Part shown: positions 16,908 through 27,100 of the stretch, one piece after another | How the letters are laid out: the number at the start of each line of letters is the position of its first letter | Numbering within the stretch: the stretch's first letter is position 1 | Made by a program: the position numbers and the translations under genes | NCBI GenBank assembly: GCA_905221605.1 | Contig: CAJNDS010002076.1 | Coordinates: 468,463-532,462, forward strand | DNA length: 64,000 nucleotides | Direction of reading: 5' to 3' | Source of the DNA: Symbiodinium natans | Taxonomy: Eukaryota; Sar; Dinophyceae; Suessiales; Symbiodiniaceae | The notes under the pieces: generated by a model | Told to the model about the DNA's origin: nothing | Database searches by the model: none | The model's input: the letters and a program-made list of their open reading frames with translations, nothing else

Positions 16908-17399
16908 TGCGTGAGTTTGCTTGCTGGGCATGTTGGAAAAGTGAGGCTCGCTGTCAGGATAAGGGCTGCGGGGGCGGGTGAGTCGCATGAGGACCCCACT
17001 GAAAGACCACGCAAGTAAGCTCCAAGCCATGCGTGAGAAGGCCCATACTAGGACTGGAACCAGCTCTTGCCCTCAACCTCCAGAGATCAGTATATTTTTG
17101 CATCAGGAATGGGCCGGTGTCAAATCGGTGTATATATACATATATATATATATACACAATCGTATATGTGTTTCTCCTTTCCCGGGCCCCTGTCAAAGTT
17201 TTTTCGCGCGTTCATGTTTTGGGCTTCCCCCTCGGCAAAAGATAGAGTTCACCGGGGACCCCAGCACATGACAGTTTCTTTGCTGAATGTGCCGTGCCTG
17301 ACAATGAGATGAGCTCAACATCAGTCTAGCATACCCATCCTTAAAAAATTTAGAAAAAAAGGCTGCCCTTGAGGTCGGTCCACTCAGGGGCCCACCTTC

Positions 17400-17425
17400 T
17401 TTCCGAGAGAGAGAGAGAGAGAGGA
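17400..17425. repeat. (GA)n microsatellite
   Basis: About nine GA dinucleotides in a row, in the intergenic stretch after the ankyrin gene. Confidence 0.9.
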
Positions 17426-17474
17426 ACAAAATAACAAAGAAGTTGTCAATCAAGTTCTGTTTCTCCCTGGCCAG

Positions 17475-17540
17475 GAGTCGGCCACTGCGCAGCGTGTGGG
17501 GACACTGCGGACCTCCGTGGCTGAGCTCCGCGCTTGCCAG
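17475..17540 (+). CDS. Candidate coiled-coil exon
   Basis: After GGCCAG|G the frame reads ESATAQRVGTLRTSVAELRA. Clean acceptor and helical composition; the donor is not clear. Part of the suspected + strand coiled-coil gene. Confidence 0.3.
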
Positions 17541-17759
17541 GAGTGGCGCAGTGCTACCGGAAACATGTGCCCACTACCCTTCACGCCACCCAGACAGCCA
17601 TCGGGACCCCTGAGGTTTCTCCTTAGAGGCCCTCTGACAGAGATGCGCACACCTACCCCTGACATGACTCCACGACCCGCTGCGCCTCCAGAGGCCCCGA
17701 AATTTCCCATCCGAGAAACCGGTTCAACAAGAAACTGCATCCTAGTCCTTGCGAAGCCC

Positions 17760-18120
17760 TACACACTGAACAGGCCCTTCTTTAAACCTCTCAACCCGGA
17801 ACCCTGAAACTTGTAGAGCCCAGGCACTCTCGACCCAGGCCGAAACTCCTATAAACCCTATGCCCCACATTGGGATTGCATGGGCCCTCCTTTGGTAAGG
17901 TACCCTCAAATATCAAACCCAAAAACCCTAAAACACCACCCCAAAAAACACCACCAGAAACCCTAAATCCCCTAGCTAAGCATGAGATCCCCTAAAACAT
18001 CCCTAAAGCCACCCAAAACACCCCCGCCCCCCTCTCCCTACTAGCCCCTAATACGGTTCTAACTGCATTTATAGTTGGTCAATAAGTACCATGAACCTTC
18101 AAGTACCATCTCCCCCTATC
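17760..18120. other. Degenerate AAACCCTAAA-like, C-rich stretch
   Basis: No coding frame is supported. The sequence is rich in short AACCCT/AAACCC words, reminiscent of degenerate telomere-type repeats that recur elsewhere in this window. Confidence 0.5.
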
Positions 18121-18135
18121 CCCAGTTTGCTAAAG

Positions 18136-18192
18136 GAGGCGGAGGCCTCGGAGGCGGCGCAGCTGGAGCTTGCGCTCCAGGCCGCGGCCGAG
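18136..18192 (+). CDS. Candidate coiled-coil exon, 19 codons
   Basis: After CTAAAG|G the frame reads EAEASEAAQLELALQAAAE and is followed by a GT donor (GTGTGG). Exactly 57 bases, in phase 0, with good splice sites. Part of the suspected coiled-coil gene. Confidence 0.4.
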
Positions 18193-18623
18193 GTGTGGCG
18201 TCGGGGGGTAGTGTTTCCGGTTTAGGGTTTTGGTCTTAGGGTTTAGGGCATAATATACGGACGGGCAAAGGTTTAGGGCGTCTCGCTGTGCAGTGGCAGT
18301 AAAACGCTCGATTCTTGTGAGAGCAGAGATGTCACTCTTCTTGGCCCGCTGATTCATCTGCCGTGCCGTGAGAGACGTGAGACATAGGGATGATGCCTGC
18401 CTGATTTTTTTGCAGTGCCTGTTTCAGGGATCCTTGCCCCTCAGGCTCTACCCCCCTGCGTCCTCGATAGGGGTCGCGGGGCCATCACATTGACGCTTGC
18501 AGATTGCTTTGAGCTGATGTTATCGCGTCAGCGAGACGCTAGCGTGGGCTGTCATCTCGACAGTGGCGAACCTTGTCGGTGTAGAATGTCTGACTGACCT
18601 TCTGAGACCTGCTCGCTAAGTGG

Positions 18624-18712
18624 ATGCAATGCAATGCACTGCAACGCACTGCAATGCACTGCAATGCGATGCGATGCAATGCATTGCAATGCAATGCATG
18701 TAGATTTAGATA
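18624..18712. repeat. Palindromic 5/10-bp tandem repeat (TGCAA/TGCAC/TGCAT)
   Basis: About 16 units of ATGCA-type 5-mers, many arranged as GCAATGCACT 10-mers. TGCA and ATGCAT are self-complementary, so the tract can fold on either strand. Open frames across it are artefacts of the repeat. Confidence 0.85.
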
Positions 18713-19834
18713 TGTAGATATGTACGTATGCACGTACCTAATTGGTGCTGAGCTGTTTTTTGGGCTATGGGGGGGGTACCCCCCAATAAAGCACCGAAGG
18801 ATTTGGCACTGGGTTAGGGTTCTCTCTTCTTGAGAGAATCGCGGGGTTCCCCCTCGTAGGTACAAGGGCGCGGCCCTAGGAGTGGAATTCGACTCCTCTA
18901 ATCGCACCGCCCATTGTCCATCCAGTTAAGATGTTTCCGGGCTTGCTGGGTGGTGTGTTCTGGGTCCAGGCGGCCTAGAAAAGGGTGGGTATGGCCTCAG
19001 GTTTTGGGTTTAGGCTTAGTAGGTTGAGGCTACGGGTTCTTGGGCGATTTTGAAGTTCGCAGACTTGTTTGCCAATACTGAGTGGTACAACCCCAGCCGA
19101 CCAACAAGCAATCGTGTCTGGAGGGCCGCAAAATGTAACACGTTAGAGATATACATTCAAATTTCCTTCCACGCAGTAGGCAACGCCACTGGACGCGTGC
19201 TAGTGCTATCATTGACCGTGTGGTTCCTACTTTGGGTAGTAGAGTGTATAATTCACGTCTTTGGGCTCAAGTTAAGGCTCGGGGTTTAAGGTGAGGAGGG
19301 CCGGTTGCAGAGGTTTGGTAGTTTGGGCTCAGGTGCGATCTCCTCGCGATCCAAACTGGACCCCTGGGGGTAGCTAGGGAGACTAACAGCACCTGCGGGT
19401 GCGGCGCCATGGCGCCGACGTCGGGCGGGCGACAAGGATCCTCCGTCATGACCCATGCCAATCACATGGCTGATGTGATGAGAAAGATGTGGAAAAAGTT
19501 GAAGAGTGAAGCGAGCTTGAGCTACCCCTCATGGTTCGTACGCTTTCTGTGGAACAGAAGCAAAGGCTGCCTCCTTGGGGGTTTCGAGCAGCCGACCACC
19601 ATGGACTTGGGTTGTCCAATGGGGGTCCAGTCAAGCAATGATCGTGATCTGACAACACTCAAGGCCATTTTGGCCAGGAAATTCAATGGGCAGCACCAGC
19701 CCGGAGTGGTGCACAGTGGGTTCGGCGAGCCTCTCATCCCGAGAGGGCTCTACTTCAGCATGTGGTGGCAGAAGGACCTCTGCCATGGAATCAGCTCAAG
19801 CATGGCAGCTTGGAGCAGCGGCGCCCCTGATGAG

Positions 19835-20220
19835 GCGTTGAGCAGCGGAGGCGATGGCAGCGGCAGCAGATGTGGCGGCAGCTGTGGTGGCAGCTGTGGC
19901 GGCAGCTGTGGCGGCGAGTGCGGAGATGGCAACGGCGGCTGCTGTGATGGCAGCGGTGATTGCAGGAACTACAAGATCGACAGCGGCGACTTCCGGGATA
20001 CCGGCGGCTGTTGCGGCAACTACAAGGATGGCAGCGGCGAGAACAGTGGCTGCTGTGGTGGATGGACCCATGGCTGCGGTGATGGCAGCGGTTGCGTCAA
20101 TGCTGACTGCCGCTCAGGCGGCGGTGGCAGCAGCTGTGGCGATGCTGGCTGCGGTGGCGGCAGCTGTGGCGGCGACTGGGGCGATGGCAATGGCGATGGT
20201 GCTGGGGCAGAGCTCTTTTA
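19835..20220 (+). repeat. Gly/Cys-coding trinucleotide-like tract in LINE ORF1
   Basis: GGC/TGT/GGT/GAT-rich sequence encoding CGGSCGGSCGG-type repeats and longer Gly/Cys/Asp runs. The opposite and shifted frames show only Ala or Thr runs, as expected for shadows. The cysteine spacing is irregular, so a single known zinc fold is not implied. Confidence 0.8.
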
Positions 20221-21037
20221 TGTCCACCCCGACGCGACTCTCCAGAACCAGACTCTTCACGAAGAACCTGTTGCAACAAAGGACTCCCCGACACACACTG
20301 GAACAGCTTGTGCAGGCAGTGATTGCAGTGTTCTGTTGCCGTTGTGGGTTGAGTGCAACCATGTTTACCATGGATATTTGGAGTCATGCTTACATGTCTT
20401 TGGCACGCCAATCTTGCTGCATGAACGATTTTCGCTTCATGAGTGCATTGAGATGGTTGGCGTTCCCTCAGCGCCCGCCACCATTGAGGGAGATTTCTCC
20501 AAGGAGCCTCTCAACAGCAGTGCGTGTGAGCAGCAGTCTTGTGTAGAAGAGTCATCATCTGCGACTGTTACCTCTGAATGTGAGCAGTCATGTCCTATGC
20601 CAGCGGATGATTGTGACTTTCGTCGGGGCCCTTCGGGCCCTTGGGACTCCTCTTTCACTGGGCATGAGGATCTTTCTGCTATGCTTTCAGTCAGTGCATG
20701 TGAGCATCATGTCAGTGCGTGCGAACAAGTCACCAGGGCATGTGAACAGACCTACTCCGAGGGCAGTGCAGGACCTTGTTTTGCAGATGACGGTTGCGAT
20801 TTTCTGGGGGGCCCGATTCGTACCTGGCATAGGCAACCCTACGATGATGCAGGCACGGATTTTCTTGGAGGGCCTCTGGGCAGTTTTCATGGCTCATGCC
20901 GGGGCCATTTTGCCACAGAGCCTTCCATCGGGCCTTTCAGTGATTGTGCTACTCCCGACATGAGTGGCAGAGATTGTTTCCATGGAGTTATGCAGTACCT
21001 CCCCTCACTACAAGCATGTTTCAATGCCCTAATGGGG

Positions 21038-21070
21038 TGCCGAATAGGCGAAGCTGCAAACCCAGGGCCT
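21038..21070 (+). other. NPGP motif in LINE ORF1, 2A-like
   Basis: Codes for CRIGEAANPGP. NPG followed by P is the invariant end of ribosome-skipping 2A peptides, which occur in several non-LTR elements of other organisms. The residues before it (GEAA) do not match the usual D-x-E-x, so function is uncertain. The motif lies between the Cys-rich N-terminal part and the basic part of ORF1. Confidence 0.5.
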
Positions 21071-22799
21071 GACTTTGACCTGAACCTGCAGATGGGAGGG
21101 CTCGGTGATCTTCTCGGGCCCTCTTTCATCGAGTCTCTCAAGAAGCAGCTTCAGGCTGCGATTCAAAATGCGATCAAGCAAGCGTTGGCTGGATTCAGCC
21201 TTGACATTACGGGCGCTCAGTCCTCTCAGGGCGACCCGAAAGGGCAGGCCGACACTTCCAAGGAAGAGTCGCAGCGCGCCAAGAGAAGGCGCAAGGGCAA
21301 AGGTGATGCAGTTGATGCTACCAAAGACCCGCCCCAACCTGAGACCGCTCCCCCAGGCCCTCCCAAGGGTGGTTCTGGACGCGGAGTGCAGCCTGAAGGC
21401 AAAGGCAAAGGGAAGAGCAAGGGAAAGGATCCTGTGAAGCCCGACCCTTTACTTCAACGTGCGCCTCGCAAAGCTGATGGCTGCGACCAAGGCAGCTGGC
21501 AGCAGGTGAGCCGGAAACCGCCCCAGGAGGTCTGGGCTCTTCGTGCTGAAGATTGGGACTCTCCGGTCATCGAGTATAACGACGTCGCTGACAACCTCGA
21601 CAAGACCACAGGTGTGTTCAAGGCCATTGTTTTGTGCACCGAGGAGCAGGTCGCTGCTTTGTCTACGCTACTTCAAGGATCTGGCAAGGTCCACGGCATC
21701 ACGGCTGTGGTGATCACCAACAATGTGGCAGACGAGCGCTGCCCTGGAGCCTGTGGCCATAAGCTCGTGTTCAAGCGGGTCCGGTACACCCACGTTCAGT
21801 CCCCTGGTCAGACCAGGCCGATGCCAAAGGTTTTGGGCGCCAAGCTGGCCAAGGTAGCCCCCGAGCCTACGGTGGTCCTATACGCCAGGTTCTACAAGCA
21901 CTTTGTGACACCTGCAGCCTGGGATTCCATTCTCAAGACGCCCCAGATTGCCTTCCACATGTGGACTGCAAAGCGGCATCTTCAAGTCCATGAGTCCTGG
22001 GGCTGGGGCAAGGAGAAGCATGGCTCCACCTCTGAGTTCAACAAGGTCTTTGGTATGGTCCGCGTATCCACCAAGAACGCGGAAGCCCTGCTGAGCCAGT
22101 CTGGCGTGGAGGGCTGTTTCCTGGATGTGCCTCGTTGGACGCAGATCGCTGCGCAGACCACCGAATGGATCGAGAAGTCGCCGAAGGAGTCCTACGCCGA
22201 CTACCTAGCCCGTGCTTTGACTCTTGGCTCGAAGTTTGGCCTCACCTATGGCATGCGCAGCTTGGGGAAGCGAGTCGCCAGGGAAGCTCATACCAAAGTG
22301 GCCTGTGGATGCTGGAGCGGGTCCCGCAGGCCTGGACTGCCGAGCAGGCCCGCCTGGTTGTCTCTAAAGAGTTCGAAGGGGTCGAGATGCTTCGGCAGCA
22401 CCGCACCAAGAAGGGCACCGACTTCGTGTTCAGGGGGTCCCACACTACCGAGCATGACATCATTGCCATCCCAGTGGAGGACGCCGACGGCCAAAACCCT
22501 ATGGTTTACTGGTGCAGATGGGCCCCCTCGAAGCGAAAGGTGGAGCAGCAGGCAATCAAAACGCGGAGCTCGTGGTCTTTGGCCCCGCCGCGTGACCCTT
22601 TCGCGACCACTGAGCAGGTCGTTCAGCCACCCCCGCAGCAGGATGCCTCCATGGAACCTTCTTCTGGTCAGGCTGCTGGGACTGAAGGCACCGAGACAAA
22701 GCAGGCCCCGCCTGCTAATGGCAAAGGCACCAAGCGGCCCGAGGGCAACGATGCCAGTTCCAACGGCAAACGTGCCTGCGCTGCCCAGAGGGCTCTTCC

Positions 22800-23220
22800 G
22801 CCGGAGCTTGTGCTTAAACAGGCTGACCCTGACGGCAACTGCCTCTTCGCCTCGCTCTCTGAGGGCCTCGCACACACCACCGACGAGAAGGCCATCAACC
22901 CCAAGCAGCTCCGTGCGGAGATTGTGCAGCACCTCACTAAGAACCGCGAACGTTACGAGCCAGGCTGGGACCACGAGCTTCCGGATGGCACTGCCAACCA
23001 CGACTTCAACAACTACCTTCAGGCGATCGCGCAGGACAAGACGTGGGGCGGACTGTTGGAGATCCAGGCCTTTGCTCGCCGCTACGACACGAGGGTTATC
23101 ATCTACCCCCGGGCACCCACGGAGCCGGTCTGCGTTGTCCATGCAAAGGCCAAGTCCAAGGTGGTTGTGCTCGTCTTCAACGGCTCCCATTTCGACTACC
23201 TCCTCCCGGCCTCTGGGCGC
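22800..23220 (+). other. OTU-type cysteine protease domain in LINE ORF1
   Basis: Reads ADPDGNCLFASLSEGL near the start (catalytic-type Cys codon at 22840-22842, preceded by the usual Asp-Gly-Asn) and FNGSHFDYLLP at the end (His codon 23188-23190). Between them is a helix and a W-G-x-x-x-E-I-Q-A segment (TWGGLLEIQAFA). These are the hallmarks of OTU deubiquitinase-type proteases. Both catalytic-type residues are present, so the domain may be active. Confidence 0.85.
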
Positions 23221-23544
23221 CGCTTCCCGAAGAACCTCATGGACGTCAAGGAGGGCCCTCCGCGCGTGCCTATGCGAGGGGGAGGGCTTTCGCGGGCAAA
23301 GTCTGTGGCCACGCGCCAGACAGTGTGGTCTGACAATCGGGCCTCTAGCAAGTCAGTTTGCTCGCGCGATGGACCTCGATCTGCTGCTCCTCGCCTGGCC
23401 TCCCGGCGGACAGCCTGGACTTCACAAAAGGCGTCTAGCATGGCTAGCGATGTCAGCCAGGACCTTGAGGGCTGCAGTCTCAACACGCAACGAACCTTGA
23501 GCAAATGCGCATACCGGCATATTGCCCCGGTCCCTGCCAACCTT

Positions 23545-24120
23545 CTGTTCGCGTGTACCTTGTGTCCTTTGAAACAGCAGACGAAAAGCATTGGGGCCTA
23601 CCGAAATTTTCGGACCAAGCACTACACCAAATTCCACGACGGCCAGCACCTCCCGGGCAAGTTCTACAGGCCGGTGGTGCGGCATCTTCTGCCGGATGAG
23701 GAGGTCTTTTGGAGATGCCCCTTGTGCCCCATGGGTATCTCAGTGGCCGTGCGGAAACAGATCTTGCGTGGCACTTTTGCGGCAATGCGGCGTGCGCACC
23801 GGGACACACATCACTCAAAGGTGACCCGGGCCAAATGGAAGAAGCTCATGGCTTTGCCCCAGCAAGGCCCCAAGAACCTTCCAAATCACATTGAGGACTG
23901 CCGGCGCCGCATGCTGGCCAAGACTGTGATGAAGGAGGTCCAAAAACCACGCTACCCGGGCCTCAGCATGTTCGTTTTCCCGCGGGCAAAGTTTGCTCAA
24001 GGCACCAAGACCATCCTCAAGGTCTCCTGCGAGCACGCTTGGAAATGTCAGAAGTGCCAGGCCGTGGTCAGGTCGACCCCGTTCGTTAAGCGCCACTCCA
24101 AGGGGCCTTGCCCGGAGACG
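23545..24120 (+). other. Three zinc-finger-like modules at the ORF1 C terminus
   Basis: FACTLCPLKQ followed by HYTKFH, then WRCPLCPMG followed by HRDTHH, then WKCQKCQAV followed by KRHSKGPC. The Cys and His spacing fits C2H2 or C2HC fingers, a common nucleic-acid-binding arrangement in LINE ORF1 proteins. Confidence 0.7.
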
Positions 24121-24170
24121 CGGCCGGCCTTTGCACAGCGGCAGATTCAACGACTTCGTGACATTCGACA

Positions 24171-27100
24171 GTGGTTGCAGACGCAGAAGAAGTACACGGA
24201 CGAGAAGGCTCGGCTGCTCCAGGCCACCGACGCAGCCATCAGTGCATGCGGGCCATCGACAAGCCCCTCTTTGCAGCCTTCACCTTCTTTCTGACGGCGA
24301 ACCTCAACAAGACGGGCATCTCCAAAACCCCTCTGGCCGCTGAGCTAGCCAGGGAGGCCCAAGCCTCTTTTATTTCTCTGCAGGAGATCGATGTGAACTA
24401 TCTCTCTGCTCCCGGCTTTGTGGAGGCTTGGCGGCACGAGGGCTACAGTGCGCTCCTGAGCGCTGGCGATGTGAACAAGGGCTCACATAGGGTGGCTTTG
24501 GTTTCGAAAGTGCCCCTTCGACAGGTCAATCTGGGTTTGGCTAGGGCGCAGCCGCGCCATGTAGCTGGGCTGGTGGAGCTGTGCAGCAGCTCCCGCAAGC
24601 ATCACCTCTTAGTGATTGCGGCCTACGGCTTTCCTGGCGACCTGGAGGCCACCTCTGAAATGCTGCGCGAACTGGTGGAGGCTGCGCGGGCCTTTGGTGG
24701 CTCCTTTGTGATCTTCGGTGACTTCAACGCTACTGCAGACGAGGGCTACATCGTCGAAGCTACTGCGAGTGGAGTGGTGAAAGTGCTGGACGCCGACTTC
24801 GAGGAGGCCCTCCCCTTCACCAACCCCTACCGCGCGGACCTGAACACCGGAGAAAAGCGACGCACCCGCCGCATCGACTATGCCATCGCGGACCGCAGTA
24901 CTCTGGCCAGCAGGGTGGAGCACTTTGAGCGTCCGGACCTTTCGGACCACCTCTGTGTGGGCTATGACCTCGAGGTGGAGTGCCGCCGTTCTGACTACGT
25001 GCTCCCGAAGTTCCACGAGCTCTCACTGCAAGATGAGGCGGCCATTGGACTCAACTTCGACGCCGTCTGGGACGAAGAGCTGTTCTCCACCTACCTCGAC
25101 GCGGCTCAGCTGGACGAGGCCTGGACGCAGCTCTCGGATGTGGCCGAGTGCTCTCTGGGTGCCGACTTCTTCGGCTGGGCGGACAGAAGCAGACGTAGCT
25201 CCTTTTGGGAACCTGTGCGACCTCGACGAGCTGCGCACCGATGCGGAGAGCATGGGCACGAGTCTCGTGCAACGCAACTTCTTCGTGGCCTCCTTGGGCG
25301 ACTGTCTCAGCTTCGCCAACAGCCTCACGATGAACACCTTCAACGTGCTATTCGACGAGGTTGTGGTCAGCTGCGGCGCGTGGTCCCGGGCTTCCCCTAC
25401 ATCGACCTCTGCTACATCGACGCCTCCATCGACGCCGTCTCCGAGCTCTACAACGTCTACTCGGAGCAGGAGCGCAACGCAAGGCTGGAAAGATGGCGCG
25501 TGGACACGCAACAGCAGTGGGCCAAGGCCCACACCTGGGTCAAGCGCAAGGCTGAGGAGGCGTTGAAGCTCCAGGGGCCCACTGTGAGCCCTGATGCGAT
25601 CCCCACCTGCGTGCATCCTGCTTCCATGGTGGCTGAACATGCAGAGTTGTGGCACAAAAAGTGGACCTCATCTAGCACTTCGAATGACGCCAGTGCTGTG
25701 CGCGGCATACTGGCCTCCTTGCAGCAGTTTCCCCTCTCAGACCTGAAGTTCGACCTCAGCCCTGAGGACCTCATCAGAGCTACAAAGAAGATGAAGGGGA
25801 AGAGCCCTGGAGCAGACCAATGGACGCCTGAGCAGCTCCTCGCCCTCCCAAAGGCGTGGTGGGCTGCTGTGGCGCGCTTGTGGTGCCGGGTTGTTGCCTG
25901 CTCCTACGTTCCTGTGGCTTGGCGCAGAGCAGTCGTTGCGCTGCTTCCCAAGCGTGGCGAGGCCACTCGGCCAATCGCCTTATGCTCTGTGATCTGGAGG
26001 GCCGGGGCGAGGTGCATGAATGCGCAACTTCGGGGTTGGGTCGACACTTGGCTCAACCACCTGGCACTTGGAGCGGCCCCTCAGCGGGGAGTTCAGGACG
26101 GCCATGCACGAATCCTGCAAGCTTGGCACATGGGATGCCGCCGCTACGTGAAGCAGGATTTGTCTGCCTACTTCGACAGCTTGAACATCGAGGCGGTGGA
26201 GCTGGTCCTGGCACGACTTGGGGCTCCTCAGTGGCTGGCGGGGCTCCTGCGGTCCTTCTACACTGAGCCCCAACGCCTCTTCAAGGCTGGGGGCTGCTTT
26301 GACGCTCGCTGGCGCACTACCACCGCCGGTTTCTTGCAGGGGTGCCCGTTGTCTCCGGTCATCGCATTGGCGGTGGGGGCCACATGGGCCGAGTACTGCA
26401 GGTGCTCAGACGTGGACTTGATGATCTTCGTCGACGACAGGGCTCTTTGGCCTCTGCCTCATGCTGCTTGCCCAGCTACAGCTCTCCGGGCTGCCTTGCA
26501 AAGGAGCGACCGCTTTGACGAGGCCTTCAAGTTTGTCTGCAAGCCCACGAAGTGTGCAATCGTGGTGCTCGACTCTGACTCTTCTCTGAACGAGCTCATT
26601 GCTGAACGGGGTTACTCCAGAGAAAGCTCTCTGGAGCTTCTTGGCATCGAGCTGAAGCTCAGCGACGGGGCCACCTCGTTGTTAAAGCTGTCGTTGCAGA
26701 CTCTTTTGCTGCGACTTCGATACCTACGACTTCTGCGACCTCGGATGGAGTACCGACGCCGCATCCTCACCAGCCTGATTCACTCAGCTTTGTTTTGGGC
26801 GGCTGGGGTGGCTAGGCCTAGCGCGCGTGAAACACAACAGCTTCAGGCAGAGATCACTGCGACTCTTAAGGACTGCATCACCGAGGAGACGCCCCAGGTG
26901 CTCGTCTACGCGGTCTTTGGCTGGCAGTTCTCAGTGGAGTGGTACGGCGACTGGGCCGCGCTGAAGACGGCCTGGAGGTTTCAAACCCGCCCTCCTGCAT
27001 GGCTCGACACCGTCAGCTTGCAGGACACCTTTGTACCGTGGATTCGCGTGGCGCCAGCTGCTCTGGCTGTTTTGGACCGGATGGGATGGAGTGCCTCGGC

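Larger units (their letters stand above)
19409..24294 (+). pseudogene. LINE ORF1, interrupted by one frameshift near 22290
   Basis: The first frame starts MAPTSGGRQG and runs through a Gly/Cys-rich segment (residues ~148-270), repeated SACEQ-type motifs (~360-450), the CRIGEAANPGP motif (544-554), an amphipathic helix, a basic KRRRKGKG stretch and a folded RNA-binding-like region. At about 22284-22300 the coding sense passes to the -1 frame, which continues with YQSGLWMLERVPQAWTAEQA, an OTU domain and three zinc fingers to a stop at 24294. One missing base would explain the change. The first frame stays open to 23500 as Arg/Ser/Pro-rich shadow. ORF1 proteins bind element RNA; here they also carry a protease-like domain. 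Confidence 0.8.

Noticed and set aside
19259-19271. Possible spliced-leader relic (CTTTGGGCTCAAG) upstream of the LINE
   Set aside because: It resembles the dinoflagellate leader end TTTTGGCTCAAG but has an extra G and no match further 5'.
19796-20546. Ala- and Thr-rich frames over the Gly/Cys tract
   Set aside because: They are what shifted or reversed reading of GGC/TGT repeats must give; no independent support.
22288-23190. 300-codon minus-strand open frame across the LINE OTU region
   Set aside because: It is the antisense of a well-supported domain, with no motif of its own.
24880-25566. Alternative + frame inside LINE ORF2 with an ordinary-looking segment (NLCDLDELRTDAESMGTSLV)
   Set aside because: The ORF2 frame over the same bases reads as a basic helical linker between endonuclease and RT and is continuous with both domains, so the other frame is taken as a shadow.
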